From Pseudoips prasinana (Eukaryota > Arthropoda > Insecta > Lepidoptera > Nolidae), in the NCBI GenBank assembly GCA_951640165.1, contig OX621249.1:2965001-3029000 (forward strand): DNA of 64,000 bases, given 5' to 3'. Both the position numbers and the translations under genes were made by a program. The notes under the pieces are model-generated. The model worked only from the letters and a program-made list of their open reading frames with translations, was not told the origin of the DNA and searched no databases. Shown piece by piece: positions 35,645-46,900 of this stretch (positions within the stretch are counted from its first letter, which is position 1; every line of letters starts with the position of its first letter).

Positions 35645-36125
35645 TTTATTAGACTAGTCAGTCACAATTGTCATAAACCTTAAATGACCGGTCATTTACT
35701 GTCAAATTCTGTCAATTTGACTCAAATATTCTATTGTCTATTCTCGACTACCACTCAATCATTTATTTATTTAGCTACCCAATTTATATGCAAGTTTAAA
35801 TGAAGCAACGTTTTATTTTCTATTATATTCATGAGAGGATGAGACGACATCAAAGTAGATGCGCGAGGCGATGCGCCGTTGCCATTTTGTCTTAAATGCA
35901 CGCTTGATTAGAAATGTAAAATGATTTATAATAATACTATAAGTCATAAAAAACACTTTTTTGTTTCAATTTAGAAGTTGTAGACTTTTAACAACGACAG
36001 AAACTTAAAATGTACTAAAATATTACTGAAATCAAATTGACTGAAAATGACAATTTTTGACAGTTAATGACCATTTTTGACCAATTTGACCGTAAATGAC
36101 AGTCAGTCTAATTCAGTCATTTTCA
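35645..36125. repeat. Probable element with degenerate TGTCA-rich inverted ends
   Basis: The left end ('TCATTTACTGTCAAATTCTG', 'TCAATTTGACTCAAATATT') and the reverse complement of the right end ('TCATTAACTGTCAAAAATTG', 'TCAATTTGATTTCAGTAATATT') are alike. The class is unknown. Confidence 0.4.
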
Positions 36126-36239
36126 ACACTAGTTATTACATAAGGTCTTTTGTGGAGTCTATCCTAATGCTTGCATGGCAGTGTAGGTTTCACTGTATCT
36201 ACTGTATTCGTCTAATGGATATGCATCATTTAAAGATTT

Positions 36240-36480
36240 ATAATTTTAGTCGCTAAGTCCGTAAAGAGGACTCGTCTATCAGTAAGAGCAACAGTTTTCT
36301 GGTCTAACAACACCGTGTGTTTCTGCACTCACTTTAACACTATAATTCGTCCAGTCTCCATTGAGAGAGGCGAAGGTAACTTTAACCAGAAGGGCAGTAT
36401 CATGTAAGCTATCGCTTATGGCTGGTATACCCGACCTGTGGCCGCAGGGTCTTTGTTATCTAAAGGTACAATATTTTTCA
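36240..36480 (-). other. Stop-free minus-strand stretch of uncertain nature
   Basis: The minus strand reads about 58 codons without a stop, including DTALLVKVTFASLNGDWTNY, then SVKVSAETHGVVRPENCCSY and a stop. The amino-acid pattern looks more protein-like than most chance frames here. No splice context or family was recognised. It may be a fragment of a repeat or a decayed exon. Confidence 0.2.
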
Positions 36481-36762
36481 TTAGTAAAGCAACTCCATCG
36501 TTAACTTGAAATGACGTTTTAATTATGACCTAAATAATTTTTGTTTACGGCCCTCTACAATATGACTGCAAGGTAATTGCGGCTCTTATAAAAAAAGGTT
36601 GAGTGAGTGTGGCTGGCTTATGGTAATCAGCTGTTCTCAAACTAGTCGTTAGTTATGCCTTTGAATTAATATTTTTGGTAAGTATTTTTTTTTAGATAGT
36701 CAACAGTTTTAGTTTACAAACATAAACTTAAAACTGACTATAATAATATTCAGAGTTTAGGT

Positions 36763-37118
36763 AAAACACCAACAACCTCGCAAGTCTAGATTGCTAAGGT
36801 CATTAGCAACAACTTTTGTTCTACGTGTTCGGACATGACTCAATGCATGAAAAGTTATTTAAAAAGTTTTTCTTGTACTGTCGTGTCATTTGTAGGTCTA
36901 TGTTTCCTTCATAAACTAAAGGACGGCGCACGAACGACGCTAAGGACGCGCGCGTGTCCGCGTCTGCGATGCTCGTAGAGTTATAAACATTCAATCGGGA
37001 AATAAATTAATACTTATTTTTGTATGAAAATAAAATCTAAGAAATTATCAAAAGTTGTAGAACAAACGTTGTTGCTTATGGTGTCAACTATATAGTACTT
37101 CGAGCTTGTTGGTGTTTT
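36763..37118. mobile_element. MITE-2, copy 2 of 2
   Basis: Matches 26491-26860; ends AAAACACCAACAACCTCGCA and GAGCTTGTTGGTGTTTT. Shared inner block 'AGAGTTATAAACATTCAA'. Confidence 0.8.
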
Positions 37119-38150
37119 ATAACTAACCTTGTGTAGTAAAATAATGATCAGCATACGGGTTAACTCGCAACTATTATAGGATATTGTTACGCTCAGAAAT
37201 GTGACCACATGTGGACATGTGGTCATGTCGTGGACGTGAGCCACCAAGCTAAATACGTGAGTTACTCGTTATCACTATCATTATTACAATAATAATAATA
37301 TACAATAAATAAATAATAGCATTAGTAGAGATACAAGAGGAACTGATGTAAGTAAGCTTATAAATTGTGCTATGACTGAAAAATTATATCGTACAACTTG
37401 TAACATAAATAATATGAGATACTTAAAGTCAATACACATAAAACAAATTTTTTTTATTTATTAAAAAAGAAGAAAAATCTCCCATGTGGGGAATCCCTGT
37501 ACAGCAGGGGTCTTTACAAACATGTAATTCTCGGAGAGAGCACACTTCGACTCAGGACTACTATGCAAGATGTACCATAATAAGTAAGCTTATAGCCTAT
37601 GATACTAAAAAAACACGCAAAACGTCAATATGTAAAATACTCAGAAAAATTATTACATCGTAGTAGTCCTGTAGAGCTAATTCTAAAGGGTGCGGCTGAT
37701 ATAATAATGTCTTACTTAGACACTTAAGTTAACTACCCCATACTATTTACGTTACATTTTGTAAAGAAAGAAATACTGGTTACATGATACAACTTAAACC
37801 TATGAACTTGAGTAAATAAAATAGTTAAGAGTTATCTAAATAAGGCCTTTCCACCTAGCAAAAACAGCGCGATTTGAAGAAAAATCCGTTTAACTTTAGG
37901 TGCCTGTGACAAGATCACTGTTACTTTCAAACGGATGGACCAATTTTAATGCTCGTTATTCATTCGTTCAGAGACATTATCTTAGAAAAAATCGTTATGT
38001 CATTAAAAATATTAAAGATCTATTTATCCTGGTAGACGGGACCATGTAATAGTCAGGTATCAATTTGCGCCCTGCAATTACTAAAAAGGCGTTATAGAAA
38101 CTTATACAATAAGGTAAATGTGACTCTACTGTGGTTGCATAAAGTACCAT
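37119..38150. other. AT-rich intergenic, nothing recognised
   Basis: No convincing exon. A GTGGACATGTGGTC inverted pair near 37203-37226 is a short hairpin. Confidence 0.35.
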
Positions 38151-38360
38151 TTTTCATAGCAACTTTCGCATTATTACGGCTTGTAGAACCGAACCCGCTG
38201 GGGCAGAAAGGTTCTGGAGTGGTGACCACGGACCGGAACAGGTCAGGTCCCCTACAAGGTGGACCGACGATCAGTACAAGAGCAGCCATTGTGGAGACCC
38301 TTGGGGAGGCCTTTGTCCAGCAGTGGACTTCTTCGACTGATATGAGGATGGCCATTTAGC
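38150..38360 (+). repeat. LINE 3'-end-like repeat R5, copy 2
   Basis: GTGGTGACCACGGACCGGAA, 'CCCTACAAGGTGGACCGACG' and 'GGAGGCCTTTGTCCAGCAGTGG' in the order typical of lepidopteran LINE 3' ends. Confidence 0.6.
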
Positions 38361-38377
38361 ATAGGAACGACAGACTA

Positions 38378-38540
38378 AAGCATCTTCTACACGATTGCTA
38401 ACCAACGTCCCAACGGACGTCACCCTGGTGGTTGCCATCCATCTAGACTGCACTTTTCAAATCTAGACTGTCTAGATGGATGGCAACCACCAGGGTGACC
38501 TCTGTTGAGATGTTGGTTTGGAACTGTGTAGAAGATGCTT
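38378..38540. mobile_element. Foldback element, about 75-bp arms
   Basis: The left arm (AAGCATCTTCTACAC ... CACCCTGGTGGTTGCCATCC) is mirrored by the right arm (GGATGGCAACCACCAGGGTG ... GTGTAGAAGATGCTT), with a short spacer. Confidence 0.85.
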
Positions 38541-38689
38541 AATTTTCAAGTGCTCAATTCGTGTATGTTTTATTATTATAAAAGGTGTAATAAAGATAGT
38601 CAATGAAACTTAGGAGGCCATGAAATTGAAGAAATAAATAAAAACCAGTGTGCGAAATATAAAATTTCTTCTGACTGATCATGATACTT

Positions 38690-38790
38690 TAAATAAATAA
38701 AATAAATAAATAAAAAAGGTTTTTATTCACGTAGACTTTAAAAAAGCGGTTGTAAATAGTCAGAACATGTTTTTAGTAACTTGATATGGG
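38690..38790. repeat. R4 repeat, inverted copy
   Basis: Reverse complement of the 14330-14400 sequence (GTAGACTTTAAAAAAGCGGT, 'AAATAGTCAGAACATG'), preceded by an (AAAT)n run. Confidence 0.6.
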
Positions 38791-39054
38791 AGATTAATAT
38801 GTTTTTGAGTATTCCGTTACACGTTGCTCAATTTCATTGTCAAATTTAAGCTTATTAAGTTACATCAACTATATATATTAGACCTGGTATATAGCTAAAT
38901 TTGCACTTAGGTAATAACTGTCCGAATGATTACCAGTGGCTAAGGCAGATGTCGTTGCCGTGTTTGATCACATTTTCGTCATAACTAAAACTCCACACAC
39001 TGATCGGAAAAAAGACTTAAAATCAAGATAGAAAGAATATGTAGTGATAATTCC

Positions 39055-39175
39055 GTTAATTATCAGTTTAATCAAGCTGGGATGCATAACAATTAGCGGA
39101 ATTAATACTATATATTAATTGTTATGGATTTCCGCAAAATAACGCCTGATTCCATTTCTTATAAAAAGACTTGAT
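39055..39175 (-). repeat. Dispersed repeat R7 (inverted copy at about 5115-5235)
   Basis: Read on the minus strand, 'GAATCAGGCGTTATTTTGCGGAAATCC' and 'ATTAATTCCGCTAATTGT' match 5115-5235 on the plus strand. Confidence 0.55.
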
Positions 39176-39189
39176 ATTATAAGAATGTT

Positions 39190-39359
39190 TAATAGCTATC
39201 AGTTTGCGGAAAACTAAACGAACCAATGAGTGAGAGCCCGCGATGGATATGCAGCGCTACGATTGGCTACCGCCGTGATGACGTGATAAATTTGACCAAT
39301 CACAACGCTTCGTTTCAATCAAGTGCTCGAGTTCGTCCATACGTTTCGTTTCGCTCTTG
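39190..39359 (+). promoter_or_regulatory. Candidate orphan promoter and first exon
   Basis: Three CCAAT boxes within about 75 bp (AACCAATGAG, the inverted GATTGGCTAC, GACCAATCAC) surround a CRE-like TGACGTGA at 39278. A CpG-bearing stretch follows and ends CGTTTCGCTCTTG before GTAAGA at 39360, a good donor. No downstream exon on this strand was found before LAMTOR1. It could be a distal first exon, a lncRNA start, or a chance grouping in a repeat. Confidence 0.35.
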
Positions 39360-39539
39360 GTAAGATTCTGAATACATAGTTTTGACAAACCGCTCGAGCA
39401 GAATACTCAAAGATACATTTTTCAAATTAAAAAATTGTCGTTGCTTTAGAATATATTTAAAGTAAAACTGGCAACATTGCAATTTACTGTCATATTTTGT
39501 AGTTTATTGAATATTACCATTAATCTGACTGTGATGAAA

Positions 39540-39680
39540 CTTTAGTGAGTTGTTCTTTCTTCTTCTTCTTCTTTAGCTTATGCAAATTGTAATAAAATCG
39601 CTCCGCCGTTTAGACGTGAAGAAGTAACAAACATACATTCTCACAAACTTTCACCTTTATAATATTAGTGTCATAATATG
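39540..39680 (-). repeat. Common lepidopteran repeat fragment
   Basis: CGCTCCGCCGTTTAGACGTG, 'AAGTAACAAACATACATTC' and 'CACAAACTTTCACCTTTATAATATTA' also occur at about 48720-48800. Confidence 0.55.
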
Positions 39681-40334
39681 ACAATAAATTGCGACGTTGC
39701 CAGTTTTACTGAAGCTACGTACGTCCTTAACAGCAGGCACACAAATACATACTAATATCATAATAATTATATAAATCTATAGCATCTCATACTTAAATAC
39801 AAAATCTTTACACTCTTTTTATTTTCATTCTCACTACACCACCTTAATTATCATAATTTAAGTAATAATGTACCGATTAATCGAATACCAAATCGGATAA
39901 AATCGAATGAAACGATTCAAAGTCGATTCATCACCCAATTTATGTATCTATCATTATGAAACCAGTCATTACACAGAATCAATCCGATAGCAACTGTCTG
40001 CGATAGCATCGTCTCTTTCTTTTATCTATAAAAAGAGGGAGATAGCACTATGTTTGTAACAATGGATCACATCGTTTTATTTCCTTCTAAAGGGTTGCTA
40101 TTAATTTACAAAAAGTGTGACATAATAATATTGAAGGAACTCAATTATTTAGCTTAATAATAAGTTTGATAATTACTATATATTCTGTCCCGATAACCTT
40201 TTACCTTCACCTAATATAACATTCAACAAGGGATAAAAATAATATATTGTACAAGATCCTCTATTTGATGGGTAAATTGTGTTCCTTAGAAATAGATACC
40301 ACATTTTTACACATATTATTATTAGTCTATCCAA

Positions 40335-40690
40335 ATCAAATCAAATAATTTATTTTGATTTGATTTGAATAGGGCAAAAACTATACATCAATATTTTTTT
40401 GGTCTATTCCAGTCGAGCAATATAGTTTTTGGTCTATCAAATCAATTTATTGATAATGCTTTGATTTTTAACAGAGCAAAAACTATATGTAATGTAATTT
40501 TTGGTTCATTAAAAGCATGCTATATAGTTTTTGAGTCTATTCAAATCAAATCATTGACAATTATTTGATTTGAATAATGCGGTCAATGATTTGATTTGAA
40601 TAATGATAAAACTAGATGTGCAAAAAATGGGTTAGTACAAATATAGATTTTTGGTTTATTCAAATCAATACATTGATTTTAAATCGATTT
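40335..40690. repeat. AT-rich scrambled repeats
   Basis: Motifs ATTTGATTTGAAT, GCAAAAACTATA and TTTTTGGTCTATT recur several times in both orientations. The open frame at 40365-40568 is a by-product. Minus-strand AATAAA at 40660-40655 is a candidate polyA signal for LAMTOR1. Confidence 0.5.
40655..40660 (-). terminator. Candidate polyA signal of LAMTOR1
   Basis: AATAAA on the minus strand, about 240 bases beyond the LAMTOR1 stop codon. Other AATAAA hexamers follow at 40446-40451 and 40349-40354. Confidence 0.4.
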
Positions 40691-40900
40691 AATTTGTGCG
40701 ATTAATCGATACATCGTTACTAAAGGCTGGTATTCGTGTAACACTCACAGAAGGCTTGCGGGAGTAAAAGCAAGTTGTGGAGTCAGTCATACGCTCTCGC
40801 TTCCACCGGTTGCCCGCGGTCCATCCGCAAGTGTCACACAGTCAAGCTATCACACAGTGCACGGTGGTCAGTACATCCGGTCCTCGAAGGAGCCCCTCTG

Positions 40901-43900
40901 CTATGGTACCCGGAACGGTACCACCAGGTCCTCGTGGTGTTCCACTCGGAGCTCAGAGATGGCAGCTGCTGCTTTCTTTATTGAATTCGTTATCTGCAAT
41001 ATTGAAATAAAAAATTACTGTTTATACTGCCTATAACCTAAATGGCTTAATATCAATAAATAGAATCAAGTAAGTTTCGATATTTTTAATCGTAGGTCAC
41101 CGTAGCCTAGTTGGTAGTGCTCCTGCCTACGAAGCTGGTGGTCCTGGGTTCGAATCCCGGTAAGTGCAAATATTTATGTGATGAGCACGAATAGTTGTTT
41201 CTGAGTCATGGATGTTTTCTATGTATTTAAGTATTTATCTATCTATATAAGTATGTATATCGCCGCCTGGTACCCATAGTACAAGCTTTGCTTAGTTTGG
41301 GGCTAGGAAGATCTGTGTGACATTGTCCCTAGATATTATTATTATTATTAGGTATTCAAGAGCAGATAGTGAAGTTCTGGATTCAAATCCAGAGCTCTCC
41401 CAGGGTATGTGTCCCGACCATCTGTGACAAGACGCAAAAGGGGGGCACCGGAGCAGCATACCCGCAGACACTTTTAGCTGGTGGCATGCGTTCGTCCTGA
41501 CTTAAATAAAAAAGAGGTTCTAGATTCAAATCTCGGGCCGGTCCAATTAAGTATTATTGTGGTTCTTCTAGAAAGAAACAATAATAATAATATCTAGGAA
41601 CAATGTCACACAGATCATCCTAGCCCCAAACTAAGCTAAGCTTGTACTATGGGTACCAGGCGACGATATACATACTTATATAGATAGATAAATACTTAAA
41701 TACATAGAAAACCATCCATGACTCAGAAACAAATATTCGTGCTCATCACACAAATATTTGCACTTACCGGGATTCGAACCCAGGACCACCAATGCTTTCT
41801 AGATGTCTCCATTAAAATTTTGGACAATTTCATTGTGCAAGAAAGGTTAAGGTACGTGGTGGTTTTTAAAAATAGGAATTATTACACAAAGATTGTTTAG
41901 TCCGGGATTCAAAACCGCCACCAGACGGTTTACACCGCACAGACACAGACGAAGTGAAGAGATGGATGACTAAAAAGGATTTTTGTGGCGGTCCTCGTAA
42001 GGTATTATTATAGTCATCAATAGGAAGACGGAGCAGCAGTTAATTGACTGTTTCGTTGATTTTCCTGTAGCGTTTTGAACCGTAGATAATAAGGTTAAAA
42101 AATAAACCGGCCAAGTCCGAGTCGGACTCGCCCATGAAGGGTTCCGTAGCAGCAAGTATTTCAGTTGATTAAATGAAAGCAAATTGCGGTTAACGATTTA
42201 TGACGTATTAAAAAAACTACTTGCTAGATGTCGTTCAAACCAATTTTCGTTGTTAGTTTGCATGGTAATGTATATCATATATTTTTTTTAGTTTTATCAT
42301 TCTCTTATTTTAGAAGTTACAGGGACACTTATTTTACCACTTTGGAAGTGTCTCTTGGGCAAACTATTCAGTTAAGAAAAAAATTATATTAGAAACCTCA
42401 ATATCATTTTTGAAGACCTATCCATAGACACCCCACATGTACGGGTACGATGAAAAAAAAAATAGTTTCAGTTCTATGTATGGGGACCCCCCAAAATTAT
42501 AGTTCTTTTTTTATTTTTGTCTTAATGGGGTTCACCGAATATATCTACTTACCAAGTTTCAACAGTACAGCTCTTATAGTTTCGGAAAAAATTAGCTGTG
42601 ACATACGGACGAACAGACAGACAGACAAACATGACGAATCTATAAGGGTTCCGTTTTTTGCAATTTGTCTACGGGACCCTAAAAATGGAATCATTCCGAT
42701 AAGAAAAAGCCTCAGTTTCAGTCCGGAGTCTGCAAGTCAGTGTTATTAGACTTCGTGCCTTGGAAAGCACGTAAAGCAGTCGGGCTTCATTTCAGCCGTG
42801 TCGGCTAACCCGTCCCTTCCAATCCTGAGAGTTAAGGGATATTGAGAACACTAGAATAGATCTTGCGCAGATGGCACATCATTGTGATAGTTGGCAGGGA
42901 CTAATGGCTTCAAGGAACTAAAACACTCCAAACAACTCATGAAAGGAGTTACTAGTTGTATGTATATATAGATATTTATCTTTGTATTTTATAAGTATTT
43001 ATGTATATTAGCATGTAGTGTATGTATATATGTATAACTAGAAATTACACACGCTATGTTATATTTCTTTTAATTTCTCCTCTCGCGGGTCTGCTGGAAG
43101 CAATTTCATTGAAATAAGCAGTACCTTTGTACATATTATTTCTTTTAAAATTTATTTTCTGTATTCCTTTTCCGTGTGTACATTAATGATTAAATAAATA
43201 AAAAAAAAATAAAGGAGTAGACAAGAGCTGGTCCAAAAAGCTTTGGAAATACAGCAGAAACCAGCTACTACTAATAGTAGCAGTATTGACGGGCCACTAC
43301 GGCACCAACTACCACCTACACAAACTGGGACTGTCGAATAGCCCGATCTGCAGGACCTGTGGGGAAGAAAATGAAACAATGCTGCATATAATATGCAAAT
43401 TCGATGCATTGGCGAGACACAGAATGGCAATCCTGGGGCTGGCATATCCAGAACCAGGTGACTACAAGGATCTACCTCTAAGAAGCGTACTGGACTATGT
43501 GCATACCTCATTCAGGGCTTTAGGGATAGAATAAAACCAGTGGGGATAGTAAAAAAGATCCTGAAGGGTCGAAGTGCTGTACACAAGTACACCCCAAAAC
43601 AAGATAAGAAGATAAGAAGAATGGCTAGGGTACGGTGCTCACAAAGTCCTTCTCGTCCCCGGGCAGCGGCGGCCTGGCCAGCGCGGCGGCGCGCTCGGCG
43701 TGCGGCAGGTCGGCCAGCAGGCGCGGCGCGGGCGCGGGCGCGGCGCCCAGCGCGGCCACGCGCGCGCTGTACACGCGCACGCGCTCGCTGTACGCGCCCG
43801 CCTCCAGCGCGTACGGGCCCAGCGCGCCCACGTCGATTACGTTCCTGCAATACAGGGCACGTTCCTACATGTAGTATTCTTTTCAACCTACCATTGCAGA

Positions 43901-46900
43901 TAGTGACGTGATCGACTGTAACCCGGGGCTCTACCGGCTATGTCGCCGAACATCGATTTCTTAAATGGTGTTCAAATAAATAAAGGTTAAAAATGAGTTA
44001 ATCAACCGTTAAATCGGCTTCCATGAGCACATGTGACGTCATAAATGATCCGGAATCGACTGTCAACGTTGAAGCCAATTTAGCGATTGATTAAGTAATT
44101 TTTAATCTTTATTTATTTGAACGCCATTCACGAAAACGATATTCAACGACTTAGCCGGTTGAGCCCCTGGCCTAAACCTATTCAGCTTAACTAAGCCTGT
44201 ACAACTTGGAGGCTCGTTTATTGCGTTTGGCTCTATATACTTTTTAAGCTAAGAAGATTTCCATACTACAGTTTCATCGATCATCTCTGATAAAAGTGAG
44301 GTTTTAAAGAACCGCTATCAAATGCAACGCCTATGACCAATCGCTGGCATATTTGCCAAAGACTGTCCTCTCCACAGAATTATAGGTTTCCTGCTAGAAA
44401 TACGCGGAATATTTCTTTCAGGATACCAAAGTTCCATGGAGAAACGTCCTAAAGAAACATGCCTGAGAATTCTCCAAAATGTTCTTGTTCGTATGTGAAG
44501 TCTGACTTGACGTTGGCTATGGTCTACTCACTGTAACTATCCGTTGTCAGTGCTAAAATGTGTACAGTACAAGTCCACGTGACCAGCCTCGTTGCGTATG
44601 TAAAGAATTCGATCAAGTCACCAGGGTCAATAAAAAACAAGGACCAAATTAATACTTGGTGTAACTTACGTAGCAGTCTCGTGAAGTATCCTGTTGAGTG
44701 CGCTCTGTTCATCTGGCTTCCGTGGCGGAGTAGACGCCGATGCGGCCGGCACCGGCGTCTCCTGCTGTTGTTCTGTCACTTCGAGTAGGTGTGTCCGCTC
44801 ATTCACTATGTTTTCCTGAAATTTTATTTTAGAACTGGTTTTATTTTTGAACTTTAGATACAATTTAAATATGGCTGCTTAATAGGCACAGACTATCTTT
44901 TACCTATCATGATTTTTATTTACACACATTATTCACACACGGCCATCTGATCACAAACTAAGCAGAGATTGTACAGACGCCAGCCCTGTGCATCTGTCAA
45001 ATTTCTTTCATAGATTTTCAACTTTATCATAAAAGCATAAGGTTCACTTTCAATTGGGGAAACTTGACAGATTGGGGTAGCTTGATGTGCTGGCGACTGT
45101 ACTATGGGAACCAGATAGCTGTTTTATTACATATACATACTACTTTACTTTTCGTAAATACATACTTATATAGATAATTACACCCAGAATTTCAGGCGTT
45201 CAAACAGATTTTTATTATTATTTTATTTTATTAGGGAAGCTAACAGCTACATACAATTGGTTACAAATTTTGGTAAGTAAATGCCAAAAACAAGCTTCTA
45301 CTAGTTAACTAAATGGATGCATCTCCGGTCTACTTAATTAATTACAGTAATTTTAATTCTACAAATGGTTTTAAAAGATTGAGCCAATAGTGCTATACAA
45401 AGATTTATACATTATCAATGAAATATCTAGTTAATTTGGATCTGGTAGAATTTTTGCTAGTAGTAAACAGATCAATAAAATCAAAACGAATGTCACCATT
45501 TAACTTGTTAAATTCATTGAATACTCTAGGCAGAAAGCTGTTGACTCTAAAATTGGTGTGGCATGGAGGGCAGTGTAACAAGAGATTTTTACGTAAATTT
45601 CTTACAGGTATTGACAACTTGATTTACTAAATCATTCGTTCAATCAGCTTCAACGTCGAAAATCGATTCCAGACCATTATAACCTCACATGTGCTCATGG
45701 AATCTGATTGAGCGAACGATTTAGTAATTTTTAATCTTCATCTATTTGACCGCCGATCAAGATCACGATGACCTGCGAATTAAGCAGTAGCCTAGGAGGG
45801 AATCAAACCCACGACCTGCGGCGTGAAAGGCAAGCATTCACCAACCACGCCTACAGACCCGTAAATACATAGATATTATAGATAAAATAAACCCAGAAAC
45901 AGAACAAATAATCGTGCTCATCACTCAAAGATCTGTCCGAGGTGGGGATTGAACCCACGACCTCTGACTAAGCAGTCAGGGTCACTAACTATTAGACCAA
46001 CACACCAGTCAGGAATAGTTCTTATAATGGACGTGTTTTTTTAATCCCTATTCACTATCCAGCACATTTTTAAACATACAGGCAAGGCCAGGCAGGCCCC
46101 CTATTACATATATGGATCGATGATCTTCTGGTGGTCGCTATAAACCGTCTTTGGGGAGGATTTTGTTTAGCAGTGGACGTCTTTCAGCCGATATAATACA
46201 AGTGATATATTTAAAAATACCGTCCAGAATATCAAATCTTACTTGAAATTGGCCGAATCGTCAGAGTATAACGTCGAATGGCATTAAATAAATTAGAATA
46301 TTTAAATTAGGTATTAGCTGAACCCTGCGCGCGTATAGGGCAATATATGTATGAAATTCATTGGAATGATAGTGGCGCCGAAACTCTCGTGGGCTCATAC
46401 ACAACATTTGCTGAATATCATCACATGAACAAATGCATCGGTTACGATTCTATAAAGGACATACGGGCGAACATTAATTTTTTTAATCCCTTTAATTTTA
46501 TTGTCTTTAATCCCTCAACGCCCTTTTATCTTAAAGAACGTTTTCAGTTCCTCAATGACACGCATTCAAAGTCACTGAGATCATCAGAAAACCTGCAATT
46601 AAGCTTACCAACGCATTCCACCAATTTCTTCAGCAAATCATTTACAGTTCTAGCTGCTCGTCTTTGGAATGCGTTACCAGTAACAATAAGACGCGCTCAA
46701 ACCTTAACTTCCTTTAAAACACTTGTGACAAAACATTATTTATCACAGTAGTATTCTTTATCTTGTCCACCATATAACCCTACTAGATATAATTAATATT
46801 TCCATCAAAACTGGTTATATATATATTAATTCATATTTAATTTTACAGGTATTTATGTATATTTTTTTATTATTATGTATGTATGTATATATTATATATA

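Noticed and set aside
41718..41900. 60-codon frame starting in SINE-A
   Set aside because: The N-terminal part is SINE tail and B-box sequence read as protein.
43625..43642. Stop codon ending the LAMTOR1 exon 3 frame
   Set aside because: A GTGAGC donor precedes it, and the conserved C-terminus is found in a further exon at 40901-40993.
43540..43911. Long plus- and minus-strand frames rich in Arg/Ala/Pro
   Set aside because: They are shadows of the GC-rich LAMTOR1 exon at 43643-43844 in other frames.
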